Source of the DNA: Collinsella aerofaciens
GTDB taxonomy: Bacteria; Actinomycetota; Coriobacteriia; Coriobacteriales; Coriobacteriaceae
Assembly (NCBI RefSeq): GCF_028209625.1
Contig: NZ_JAQLDU010000015.1
Coordinates: 1 to 64,000, forward strand
Reading direction: 5' to 3'
DNA length: 64,000 nucleotides
The number at the start of each line of letters is the position of its first letter. Position 1 is the stretch's first letter. The position numbers were made by a program, and so were the translations under genes. Positions 41,982 to 51,190 of this stretch are shown piece after piece. The notes under the pieces were generated by a model. It saw only the letters and a program-made list of their open reading frames with translations, was not told where the DNA came from and did no database searches.

Positions 41982-44900
41982 ATGTTTAGCAAAACCCGCC
42001 TTGCATCGTCTCTTCTGGTTGCTCTCGGGCTGCTTTACAGCCTGGGGGCAGCTCCTGTTTTTGCCGACGATGCTACGCTTCCCGTCGATGCAACTCTCGA
42101 GGAGCGTCTTGCCTATGGTGAGGCGCATCCCGATGATGACCTTGGTACCCATACTGCCGGTAGCTCGATGGAAGGTGAGCCGCTTGCCGCGGCACTCGAT
42201 GCTCGCTCGGCTAATCGCTCCCCGTATTGGGGCGGTTCTAGCGCTTCTAAAACGTTCTATAACGGCTACGACGAGGTGTTTGCATCTCCTGCCCTTAAGG
42301 TCATTGACGTCTCGGAGTGGCAGGGGACGATCGATTGGAATAGGGTCAAAAACTCAGGCGTGGATGCTGTCATTTTGCGTTTCGCGCATTCAACGAGTCA
42401 TTTTGACAAACAGTTTGAGCGCAATTTGAGCGAGGTTCGCCGTCTGGGAATTCCGTTTGGCCTGTATATCTTTAGTACTGCCCAGAATTCGAATGACGCT
42501 ACAAGTGAGGCGTACTTCACCCAGCAAATCGTAAGCAAATACGGTCTATACGATTTGTCGTTACCGATATTTTATGACCTCGAGTCGTTCTACGACAGCA
42601 ACGGAAATACAATATCGCCCAATAGCGCTTTGGCATACGAGGGCATTGTGAATGCGTACTTTAATACGCTGTCTGGTTTTGGGGTCAACAACGTTTCAAT
42701 TTATTCCGGACGTTGGTATACAGATACCTATTTAAAAGCCGCCAGCGTGCGTCCCCGTGTATCTTGGATTGCGGAGTACGGTCCTAAGTTCAACACCACG
42801 TTTAGCTGCGCCGGTCAGTTTGGGTGGCAGTATACGTCGCAAGTCCGCATCGATGGGATCACTGCCAACACGGTTGACATGAGCGCTTTTTCTTCTGCTG
42901 ATTTTATCAATGTGCTCAATCTGCCCGATTTTTCTCTTTCTGATGGAACTTATTACATCGACTCGATTGGAAAAGATTCCTCGAGCGTTACCGTTTGCGA
43001 AGATGGAAGCCTTTCTTTGTATGGTGCCCAGGGAACGGCTGACCAGCGCTTCATCCTTGAGTCAGCTGGTTCGGGGGCGTATCGAATCAAGAATGAGTCA
43101 ACTGAGCAGTATCTCACCGTGGCTGATGGAAACGCACAGAGTGGCTCTTTGGTTGTCCAGGCGGCTTATGCTCAAGACGATAGTCAGCTTTGGCACGTTC
43201 GCGCTTCCGATAATGGGTTCTATATCCAGTCCGCATTGGGCAATTGGGTGCTCGATTTGAGTGGCGGAAGCACGACGGATGGCACTCCGATTCGTATCTG
43301 GGCTCCGAATAAATCGACCGCGCAGCGTTTTACGTTCGCTTCCGCATCGGCCGTAACAACTGATACAGCTTTTGCCATAAAGAGCGTTCTCGATCCGCAG
43401 CTTGTCATGGATATCTACGGCGGTTCATCTGATAACCGAGCGCGGCTACAGATCTATAACGCCAATAATAGTCAGGCTCAGATGTTTACGTTTAAACAGG
43501 TTGGCAATGGCTTGTACGAAATCGTAAACGTTAACTCTGACAAGCCCTTTGAGGCTCAAGGCGGATCTGTCTCCAATGGTGGAGCAGTTTCCCAGTATTC
43601 ATCCAACGGCACTTGCGCGCAGCATTGGTCCATTGTTGATTGCGGTAATGGCGAATACTCGTTCATAAATTCGAAATCCGGTAAAGCCATTGACGTTCCG
43701 GGCGGTAATGGCGTGAGTGGGTCTGCGCTTCAGATTTATACGTACAACGGATCTGATGCACAGAAATGGACGCTTGCGCCAGCGCGCACTATTCGCCAGG
43801 AGCTCAATGATCTCGCTGCTTCGGGCAAGGGTCTTGTAAATGAGGGCGTTGAATATGCCATCGGCTCTGTCTCTGAGCGTCAGGTATTCGATATTGCCGG
43901 CGGATCTATAAATTCCGGTTCCAATCTTCAGCTATATGCATCTAACGCAACTAAGGCTCAGCGTTGGACGTTTTCCTATGACAAGAATGGTTATGTGACC
44001 ATTACGAATGTGAAGTCGGGAAAAGTCTTAGATGTTTTTGCCGGCAGCAAAAAAGCAGGTGCCAATGTTCAGCAGTACGCGTCCAATGGCTCTTGGGCTC
44101 AGAAATGGATCCTTGTCGATTGCGGTGACGGCTCTTTCAAGATTTGCTCTGCGATTAGGACTGGCTTTGTCTTGGACCTTGCCGGAGGCTCCACTGCAAA
44201 TGGAGCGAATGTCCAGGTTTATGACGATAACGGTACCGCTGCGCAGCGATTCCGTCTGTATACGGCCGGAGAAGTTTCTAAGGCTCAGACAATCGATTCT
44301 CAGTCTGCTGTTGTAACGGCTTCTGATGGTCGCGTATTTGATGTACCTGGCGGCAACGTGGATAGCGGAGCTGCCATTCAGCTGTATAGCGCTAATGGTA
44401 CTATTGCGCAGTCGTTTGGCTTTGAATTTGATGATGAAGCGGGCCTTTATGCTATAAAGTCTGCGAAATCCTATCGCTACCTATATGCTCAGGATGGGGA
44501 TATTGTTCCTGGGGCCGCGGTTAAGCAAGGGAGTCCGTCGCCCTCGTCGCAGATTTATGATTGGGCTGTCGAAGATGCGGGTAACGGCTTATATCGTATC
44601 GTTAACGCTGCAACGGGTTGTGCTTTGGGTGTAAGTGATTCTGGCAAGCTTGTAACGGTTTCCAGGGGCGATGCGCGCGAGCTATCGGTTGCATTTGCAC
44701 CATCCGACTTTAAATGTTTGCGCTCCGAACAGGATGCTGATGCTGCGGCTCATATGTCTGATTTGCCGGATGGCGAGTATATCGTCAGCTCGAGCAGGAA
44801 CTATTCCTTTGTACTGGATGTTTCTGGTGGGTCAAAAGATAACAGTGCCAACATCCAGTTGCACACGTCGAATATGAGCAATGCTCAGCGTTGGATCGTT

Positions 44901-46955
44901 TCCCATGACGATAAGGGCTATGTTACGTTTACGAACGTTGGCTCCAATAAGGTGATTGATGTCGCCGGCGGAAACGCCTCGTCTGGTACGAATGTTGCTC
45001 AGTATGGTTCCAACGGCACGTTTGCTCAAAAGTGGATTGTTTCCAAGCAATCCGATGGCTCATATCTCATTGAGAGTGCTCTTAGGCCCGGATTCTATCT
45101 TGGATCCAAGGGAGGCGGTGCGTCCAATGGTGTAAATGTTGAGTTGAGCGTCAATGATAACAATTCGCACTTTGCGTTGTTTAGTACTTCTCCATCAGTT
45201 GCTAAATGCGAGGATATTCTTCCTGCTGGGTATTTCACTCTGAGTCCCGCCTGCAATTCCACCGGTAAGGTCCTTGATATTGCCGGTGGTTCAAGCTCCA
45301 GTGGGGCAAATGTCCAGCTTTACAGTAGCAACGGTACGCTTGCTCAGCTGTTTAGCTTTGAATATCACGACGGTTACTATGTAATCCGTAATGTAAAGTC
45401 TCAAAAAGCGCTTGACGTGGATGGCGGCAAGCTCGTTCCGGGCACTAATGTCCAACAGTGGGAATGTGATTCGGCCAATGCTAATCAGTTGTTTTCTGTA
45501 GTCGACAACGGCGATGGGACGCTCTCTTTTATTAATAAGGCGACTGGCCTGTTTTTGGATATTGTTGGAGCTTCTGACAGTGTTCAGGCGAATTTGGACG
45601 CATATCTCCCCAATGGAAGCGCTGCTCAAAAGTTTACGCTTCATCAGGTTACAGAGTTTTTGAGTGAAGGTGCTTTTTCCTTTGAGTCGGCCACGGCCTC
45701 GAAAGTCTTGGATGTTGCTGGCGGATCCGTGGAGGACGGCGCTCCGGTCCAGCTATATACATCGAACGATACGCTTGCGCAAAAATGGTATGTAAGCAAA
45801 GTGGCAGGGTTGGACAACACGTTTGAGATTGAGTGCATCGGCTCTGCGAAGGTTCTCTCCCTTGCTGATGACGGGAAGCTTGTCCAGCAGACATCAAGCG
45901 GCGCCGATTCTCAGCGGTGGCACAGTGCGCTGTCTGGCGGCAAGGTTGCGTTGCAAAATGTAGCTACAGGTTATTATCTCTGTGTTTCGGGCTCTTCCTC
46001 GACATTGGGCGTGGTTGATTCGTTGGAGCTGCCCGGTGTTCGATTTAACGTAAAGAGCGTCGGGGTTCTTTCTGAGGGGTCATATACCATCCAGCTTATG
46101 GCGAACCGGTCGTATGTATTCGATGTGTCTGGTGGATCAACGGCTACCGGAACGTCAGTTGGATTTTATGGTTCGAACGGAACGGCGGCTCAGATTTGGG
46201 ATGTTCGCAAGAATTCCGATGGAACATATGAGATATCTAGCGCTAAATCCTGCAAGCCTCTCGATATCAAGGGCGGCAATCAGTCGGCTGGTAATGGTGT
46301 CCAAATTTGGACCCGTAACGAAGGCAACGCTCAAAAATGGAATTTGGTTTACAACAGGGGAGAGGGCTATACGATTCGGTCGACCAGTGGACTTGTCTTG
46401 GCTTCTTCTGGCGGCGCGCTTGCCCTTTCTGAAGATAATGGTACCGCCAATCAGCGTTTTGCCTTTGAAAAGGCTACCTATATTCCACCTGCTTTAACTG
46501 GAGTTCAATGGAAGGGTTGTGCCCATTATTCGTCGTCTCGCTACGGCGAAGACTGGAGCGTGATTGTGATTCACATCTCTGAGTGCACAGCGCTTTCCCA
46601 GATTGATAATACTTTTTGGGGTACACGCGAAGCCTCGGCTCATTATGGCGTGGCACCAGGGCAGATTCACCAGTATGTCGGTCTCAATGACACGGCTTGG
46701 GCCGTTGGCGACTGGGAGTGGAATAAACGCTCGGTGTCTATCGAGCATGTGGGAACTACGGCAAATCCGCCTTCGTATGCTACCCTTGATACAAGTGCAC
46801 AGCTCATGGCTGCACTTGCAAGATCTAAGGGTTGGAGACATTTGACGATGGGGGATAACGTTGGGATACATAAGTGGTATTCATCAACAAGTTGCCCCGC
46901 CGGAACAGACGTCAATTGGCTTGTTGCGAAGGCAAATCAGTATTTGGGCAACTAG
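41982..46955 (+). CDS. Secreted GH25 muramidase - RICIN repeats - amidase fusion
   Basis: The protein has 1657 residues from the ATG at 41982; the ribosome site is weak. A signal peptide ends near residue 28. A GH25 lysozyme domain follows (about 105-310) with VIDVSEWQG (Asp109) and FYDLE (Asp199, Glu201). About 24 RICIN-type repeats (about 320-1500) correspond to eight trefoils. The C-terminus is an amidase_2 (N-acetylmuramoyl-L-alanine amidase) domain with zinc ligands His1531, His1630 and Cys1638, spaced as in T7 lysozyme. It would cut both glycan strands and stem peptides. Wall turnover, cell separation or attack on neighbours are possible roles. Confidence 0.9.
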   Translation: MFSKTRLASSLLVALGLLYSLGAAPVFADDATLPVDATLEERLAYGEAHPDDDLGTHTAGSSMEGEPLAAALDARSANRSPYWGGSSASKTFYNGYDEVFASPALKVIDVSEWQGTIDWNRVKNSGVDAVILRFAHSTSHFDKQFERNLSEVRRLGIPFGLYIFSTAQNSNDATSEAYFTQQIVSKYGLYDLSLPIFYDLESFYDSNGNTISPNSALAYEGIVNAYFNTLSGFGVNNVSIYSGRWYTDTYLKAASVRPRVSWIAEYGPKFNTTFSCAGQFGWQYTSQVRIDGITANTVDMSAFSSADFINVLNLPDFSLSDGTYYIDSIGKDSSSVTVCEDGSLSLYGAQGTADQRFILESAGSGAYRIKNESTEQYLTVADGNAQSGSLVVQAAYAQDDSQLWHVRASDNGFYIQSALGNWVLDLSGGSTTDGTPIRIWAPNKSTAQRFTFASASAVTTDTAFAIKSVLDPQLVMDIYGGSSDNRARLQIYNANNSQAQMFTFKQVGNGLYEIVNVNSDKPFEAQGGSVSNGGAVSQYSSNGTCAQHWSIVDCGNGEYSFINSKSGKAIDVPGGNGVSGSALQIYTYNGSDAQKWTLAPARTIRQELNDLAASGKGLVNEGVEYAIGSVSERQVFDIAGGSINSGSNLQLYASNATKAQRWTFSYDKNGYVTITNVKSGKVLDVFAGSKKAGANVQQYASNGSWAQKWILVDCGDGSFKICSAIRTGFVLDLAGGSTANGANVQVYDDNGTAAQRFRLYTAGEVSKAQTIDSQSAVVTASDGRVFDVPGGNVDSGAAIQLYSANGTIAQSFGFEFDDEAGLYAIKSAKSYRYLYAQDGDIVPGAAVKQGSPSPSSQIYDWAVEDAGNGLYRIVNAATGCALGVSDSGKLVTVSRGDARELSVAFAPSDFKCLRSEQDADAAAHMSDLPDGEYIVSSSRNYSFVLDVSGGSKDNSANIQLHTSNMSNAQRWIVSHDDKGYVTFTNVGSNKVIDVAGGNASSGTNVAQYGSNGTFAQKWIVSKQSDGSYLIESALRPGFYLGSKGGGASNGVNVELSVNDNNSHFALFSTSPSVAKCEDILPAGYFTLSPACNSTGKVLDIAGGSSSSGANVQLYSSNGTLAQLFSFEYHDGYYVIRNVKSQKALDVDGGKLVPGTNVQQWECDSANANQLFSVVDNGDGTLSFINKATGLFLDIVGASDSVQANLDAYLPNGSAAQKFTLHQVTEFLSEGAFSFESATASKVLDVAGGSVEDGAPVQLYTSNDTLAQKWYVSKVAGLDNTFEIECIGSAKVLSLADDGKLVQQTSSGADSQRWHSALSGGKVALQNVATGYYLCVSGSSSTLGVVDSLELPGVRFNVKSVGVLSEGSYTIQLMANRSYVFDVSGGSTATGTSVGFYGSNGTAAQIWDVRKNSDGTYEISSAKSCKPLDIKGGNQSAGNGVQIWTRNEGNAQKWNLVYNRGEGYTIRSTSGLVLASSGGALALSEDNGTANQRFAFEKATYIPPALTGVQWKGCAHYSSSRYGEDWSVIVIHISECTALSQIDNTFWGTREASAHYGVAPGQIHQYVGLNDTAWAVGDWEWNKRSVSIEHVGTTANPPSYATLDTSAQLMAALARSKGWRHLTMGDNVGIHKWYSSTSCPAGTDVNWLVAKANQYLGN

Positions 46956-47089
46956 CCTGTTATTTGAACGCCAATGTAATTGGCTACGTCTCCAATTATC
47001 ATATATCCGCAAGCTTAGGAGAGATTGGTATGTCAGCAAGTGGTATCCATCCTGGCTGTTGCGCGTTCGTTTGTGTAGAGGGGTAAATG

Positions 47090-47123
47090 AAAAGGCCTGA
47101 AACCATCTGGTTTCAGGCCTTTT
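47090..47123. terminator. Bidirectional terminator between convergent genes
   Basis: AAAAGGCCTGAAACC and GGTTTCAGGCCTTTT form a 15-bp perfect stem around ATCT. A/T runs on both sides let it serve the muramidase gene (plus) and the glycosyltransferase gene (minus). Confidence 0.9.
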
Positions 47124-47142
47124 CCTATTCTTAATTGAACGG

Positions 47143-48096
47143 TTAATTTTTTCTGCCCTCTTGGAATACTCGGTAGACCTGAAGCTCCCATTCTTTTCGC
47201 TCAGTTTTGGCGACGTTGTCAAGGATGAGGCCGGTAGCAAGCGAGAGCCCGCACAGGAACATGAAGGCTACCGCAAGCACTGCAGTGGGGAGCCGTGGAA
47301 CAAGACCGGTTGCGAAGAATTCTCCAATGACTGGAAGGCCGAGAATCAGGCCAACGAGAGCGAGTACCAATGCGATAAGGCTGAAAAACTTGAGAGGACG
47401 ATAGTTCTTAAATAGGCTGGCGATGGCACACACAACTTTAACACCATCTCCAACGGTATCGAGCTTGGACTCCGAACCTTCTGGGCGGTCGCGATAATCG
47501 ATGGGGACGTCGGCAATCCTCCAGCGTCGATCGACCGCATGAATGGAGAGTTCCGTCTCAATCTGAAAGCCTTCGGAGAGGACTGGGAAAGTCTTTACGA
47601 AGGGGCGAGACATGGCCCGGTAGCCGGTCATGACATCGTCGAAGGAATAACCATAGATCCAGCGAATCATTGTGCGGACGAGGTCGTTACCAAAGCCATG
47701 AAAGGCGCGTTTGTTCTGCTCTGCGTAGGTACCGTTAGAGAGTCGATCGCCCACGGTCATATCCGCTTCACCAGAGAGGATTGGGGCGGCGAGCGCTGCG
47801 GCAGCTTCCGCCGGATAGGTGTCATCCCCATCGACCATGAGGTAGCAATCTGCGTCAATATCGCGGAACATCTGCCTCACGACGTTGCCCTTGCCTTGCC
47901 TGGGTTCGTGGCGAACGATTGCGCCCGATTCCTTCGCAAGTTTTGCGGTTTCATCGCTTGAGTTGTTGTCGTAGACGTAGATGGGTGCGCCTGGCAATGC
48001 GGAGCGGAAGTCGGCTACTACCTTAGCGATAGTGACGGCTTCGTTATAACAGGGGATGATGACGGCAACGCGTGATGCGTCGATAGAGATAGTCAA
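47143..48096 (-). CDS. GT2 glycosyltransferase, polyprenol-phosphate type
   Basis: The protein has 317 residues with a TTG start at 48096 (AAAGG upstream). It has the GT-A fold with VIIPCYNEA, a LMVDGDDTYP motif providing the DxD metal site, and a DVMTGYRAMSR acceptor region. Two C-terminal hydrophobic helices (about 240-300) anchor it in the membrane. This is the DPM1/GtrB-like plan, transferring a sugar from a nucleotide to undecaprenyl phosphate. The lipid-linked sugar could feed the multi-pass proteins encoded divergently next door. Confidence 0.88.
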   Translation of the reverse strand: MTISIDASRVAVIIPCYNEAVTIAKVVADFRSALPGAPIYVYDNNSSDETAKLAKESGAIVRHEPRQGKGNVVRQMFRDIDADCYLMVDGDDTYPAEAAAALAAPILSGEADMTVGDRLSNGTYAEQNKRAFHGFGNDLVRTMIRWIYGYSFDDVMTGYRAMSRPFVKTFPVLSEGFQIETELSIHAVDRRWRIADVPIDYRDRPEGSESKLDTVGDGVKVVCAIASLFKNYRPLKFFSLIALVLALVGLILGLPVIGEFFATGLVPRLPTAVLAVAFMFLCGLSLATGLILDNVAKTERKEWELQVYRVFQEGRKN

Positions 48097-48318
48097 GGAG
48101 GTACCTTTCAGAGTGGAACAAACCTGCTTAAGAATATACCGTTATTTCGCCTTGCATGCTATCTGCGTAATTACGTCACGCCTCTCGGTCTTGTTCCATG
48201 ATGATGTGAATCCGAGCTGGATTATAATTCTGGAGACTTCGTCATATTGATTGAAAGGGCTGATCGTCGGATGCGACTGTGTCTGACATCAAGAAGTTCT
48301 ATATGCATGTGGAGGCTT

Positions 48319-50148
48319 ATGTTTTTTAAGGAGCGCATTCGCGAAATCGATGTTGCTGCGTTGGTTGCAGCGTTTCTGATTGCAGTTTGCTTTGTTGTCG
48401 GGCTTCAGGTCTATCATTCCGTATATTTAAATGAGTCCTTGATTCAGGGTGTCGGCTCTATCGTCTTTTGCATTATCGTGATGTCCTTGCTCGTCCTTGC
48501 TCTATATGTCTTGATCGTTTGCGTCTTTACTTGGGTCGACGCTCACTCAGGAAAATCTCTGGATGAGGACGAGGTTCGCGGTCGCTCTTCGTTTTCTTGT
48601 GTACTTAAAGCAAACTTGCTTCGTTACTCTTTAATTGTGCTGGCATGCTGGCTCCCGGTCATGCTCATTCGTTTTCCTGGAAATATAGATCCGGATACGT
48701 TTTGGCAGCTCCTCCAGACCCGAGGCCTCGCTTTGACAAGCGATCACCATCCTTGGTTTGACACTGTCTTGTTTGGCCTTTTTTGGTCTATCGGGGATGT
48801 TTTTGGCAGTCATGCCTTCTCGCTCTTGGCGTATTCTGTGTCGCAGGCTGTGCTCACTGCGATTTCGTTTGCTGTCTGTTTTTGTTATTTTAGATGGCTG
48901 GAAGTACACAGTATTTTGCGGAGGGGTATTGTTGCACTCGTGTCTCTTCTCCCGTTTTTCCCAATGTTTGCACAAACAATGGCGAAGGACACGTTATTTG
49001 CTGCGGTTTGGGTTCTTTTCCTTCTGTTCTACTTTGAGACCGTTCGCACAAAGGGGGAAGTGCTTAAGAACTTTCGTGTGGTTGCTGGTGGGTTTTTGCT
49101 CTTGGGTCTTATTGTGCTTACGAAAAAGACCGGAATATATTTGCTCGCGCTTTCTCTGGTGCCCCTGATTCTTATCTGTCGGGCTAATAAGGCTCGGCTT
49201 CTTCTGCTCACGGGTTCCGTGGTGTGCCTGTTTTTTGTTTGGACTAACATCGCACTGCCTGCTTGGGGCGTTGTGAAAGGCAGCTCTGCTGAGATGATGT
49301 CGATTCCATCGCAGCAGGTGGGGTATTACCTGTCTAGATATTCGGACGAAGTGACGCAGGATGACTGGCGGGTTCTTGAAGGCGTTTATGCTTCACCCGA
49401 AGTACTTGGGACTGTGTATCAGCCTGCGCGTGCTGATGCAACGAAGATGTACTGGAAAGGGTCGTCGACCACTGAGACAAAGATTGAATTTCTAAGTTGG
49501 TATTTCAGGACGGCGCTCAAGCATCCGAAGACATTTCTCGATGGTGCTCTGGCAACAATGCTTCCCCTGTTCTATCCAGATGGGGTTACCGAGGGTGATG
49601 AGAGCTTCATTTTCTATCGAGATAACCTTGCGTCGGCCGCTACCGGGGATCCGGGGCTAGTGGGGGCTATCCAGTCTTATTCTGGCGGTTCGGCTTCCGC
49701 GAGCGATATGGATTCTTTGTTCGCCGGCTCGTTCCGTATTCCGGTAGTTGCTCGAATTTCCGACATTTTTGATAACCTTTACCTCAAGATCGCCGAGCTG
49801 GTTCCACTGCTATTTCATAAGGTTACGTATGCCTTGTATATTCCAATAATCGTGCTCTGCTACTGCATGTCTAGAGCAAGAATGACGACTGAGCGATCTC
49901 CTCTGGAGGTCCTCCTCTCTTTTGCGCCGGTTATTGCTGTGTACTTGTCTCTGCTCGCAGGTCCAATTGCGTTACCTCGTTACATGGCAACCCCGGTATA
50001 CGCTACGCCGTTGTTGTTGGCGCTGCCTTGGGTTCTCGGGATGGCGAATTCTGGGAAGAGCGGTCATGATGATGAAGTCGCCGATGCGGAAGCGAAATTA
50101 ATTTTTAGAATGGTTGATCCTGGTTTGAGCGAGAACGTTGGTGAATGA
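48319..50148 (+). CDS. Multi-pass membrane protein, DUF6020-like
   Basis: The protein has 609 residues from the ATG at 48319 (GTGGAGG upstream); the frame is open earlier but without support. There are roughly 12 hydrophobic segments. An IRFPGNIDPDTFWQL loop and TSDHHPWFDT after the fourth helix resemble the acidic/aromatic first outer loop of GT-C type glycosyltransferases. It probably uses a polyprenol-linked sugar to modify a surface glycan, but the substrate is unknown. It is the first gene of a plus-strand run. GC content is clearly lower than in flanking core genes. Confidence 0.75.
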   Translation: MFFKERIREIDVAALVAAFLIAVCFVVGLQVYHSVYLNESLIQGVGSIVFCIIVMSLLVLALYVLIVCVFTWVDAHSGKSLDEDEVRGRSSFSCVLKANLLRYSLIVLACWLPVMLIRFPGNIDPDTFWQLLQTRGLALTSDHHPWFDTVLFGLFWSIGDVFGSHAFSLLAYSVSQAVLTAISFAVCFCYFRWLEVHSILRRGIVALVSLLPFFPMFAQTMAKDTLFAAVWVLFLLFYFETVRTKGEVLKNFRVVAGGFLLLGLIVLTKKTGIYLLALSLVPLILICRANKARLLLLTGSVVCLFFVWTNIALPAWGVVKGSSAEMMSIPSQQVGYYLSRYSDEVTQDDWRVLEGVYASPEVLGTVYQPARADATKMYWKGSSTTETKIEFLSWYFRTALKHPKTFLDGALATMLPLFYPDGVTEGDESFIFYRDNLASAATGDPGLVGAIQSYSGGSASASDMDSLFAGSFRIPVVARISDIFDNLYLKIAELVPLLFHKVTYALYIPIIVLCYCMSRARMTTERSPLEVLLSFAPVIAVYLSLLAGPIALPRYMATPVYATPLLLALPWVLGMANSGKSGHDDEVADAEAKLIFRMVDPGLSENVGE

Positions 50149-50149
50149 T

Positions 50150-51172
50150 ATGGCGAAACGACTTACCTCTTTTGATATCGCGAAGGCGGTCGCTTTGATT
50201 GCAGTTGTCGTTGGGCACTGCAGCTTTGCCGGTGTGCCCCAAGGCGTTGTAAAAGCGTGCTACTCCTTTCACATGCCGCTGTTCTTTATTGTGAGCGGCT
50301 ACTTTTTTAAACAGCAGGAAGACGAGAGAGCCCTGCTTCGGAAGAGTGTGAGTGGGTTGCTAGTTCCATATCTGGGGACAAGCCTCATCCTGATTGTTTT
50401 AATGGTATTTAGAACCATATTTGACGGTGGGCTAGTTGTCGAAACTGTCCGCTCCTGGACCGTGGCGGCTTTATACGGATCCGGGGCTGTTCTTGACTCT
50501 ATGCCAGAAGGGGTAATGGCTATTGGGGCTATTTGGTTTCTACTTGCGTTATTCTGGTCGCGGTTGTTGCTAAATGCGGCGTTGAAGACTGACTATCCAG
50601 CCTTGGTATGCCTCGCCCTCTTTATCGTTGGCATTGGTTCTGCGGACTCCATCTGGTTGCCCTTGGCTGTTCAGCCCGCAATGTGCGCCGTTCTGTTCTT
50701 ATATATTGGGTTCAAGATCAAGGAATCGTCTCTTTTGAGGCGGGGTGGCATGTCTCCAATTCTATGGGGCTTTTCCTTCTGTATTTGGTTGTATTGCGCT
50801 AGATACCATGGTGTTCTGTACATGGTTTCCAACACGTATGCTGCAGGGGCAATGGATGTTATTGGTGGAGTGTGTGGCTCCATCTGCCTCCTAAAGTTTT
50901 CTGAGGTATACATTTCTAAAATTCCCGTCTTGTCCAGCATGTTAAAGTTCGTGGGAAAGAACTCTCTTGCCTTTTTCTGCATGCATCTCGTTGAGTTAGA
51001 TGTGATTCGGTGGGATCTGATTTGGGAGATCATGTCTCAGATTCCGCATGCATGGGTTCTTATGGTGTTGATGCAGGTTGCGTGCACGGGGCTGTTCGCT
51101 GGCGTGGTTTATTGTTTGCCGCCTTTCCTGTCTGGTTTGTTTTATCCGGCCAGACGTGCGAAGTCCGCATAG
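50150..51172 (+). CDS. Acyltransferase family 3 membrane protein
   Basis: The protein has 340 residues from the ATG at 50150, one base after the upstream stop. About ten membrane helices. The opening SFDIAKAVALIAVVVGHC carries the conserved histidine of acyltransferase_3, followed by the FHMPLFFIVSGY motif. These proteins move acetyl or similar groups to surface sugars. Overlap with its neighbours suggests it modifies the same polysaccharide. Confidence 0.88.
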   Translation: MAKRLTSFDIAKAVALIAVVVGHCSFAGVPQGVVKACYSFHMPLFFIVSGYFFKQQEDERALLRKSVSGLLVPYLGTSLILIVLMVFRTIFDGGLVVETVRSWTVAALYGSGAVLDSMPEGVMAIGAIWFLLALFWSRLLLNAALKTDYPALVCLALFIVGIGSADSIWLPLAVQPAMCAVLFLYIGFKIKESSLLRRGGMSPILWGFSFCIWLYCARYHGVLYMVSNTYAAGAMDVIGGVCGSICLLKFSEVYISKIPVLSSMLKFVGKNSLAFFCMHLVELDVIRWDLIWEIMSQIPHAWVLMVLMQVACTGLFAGVVYCLPPFLSGLFYPARRAKSA

Positions 51173-51190
51173 TTTAGTTTGGAGAACTTG

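Noticed and set aside
35704..46955. Regular repeats that might suggest a CRISPR array
   Set aside because: The periodicity is at protein level (RICIN motifs) with diverged DNA; there are no constant repeats with unique spacers, and no cas genes.
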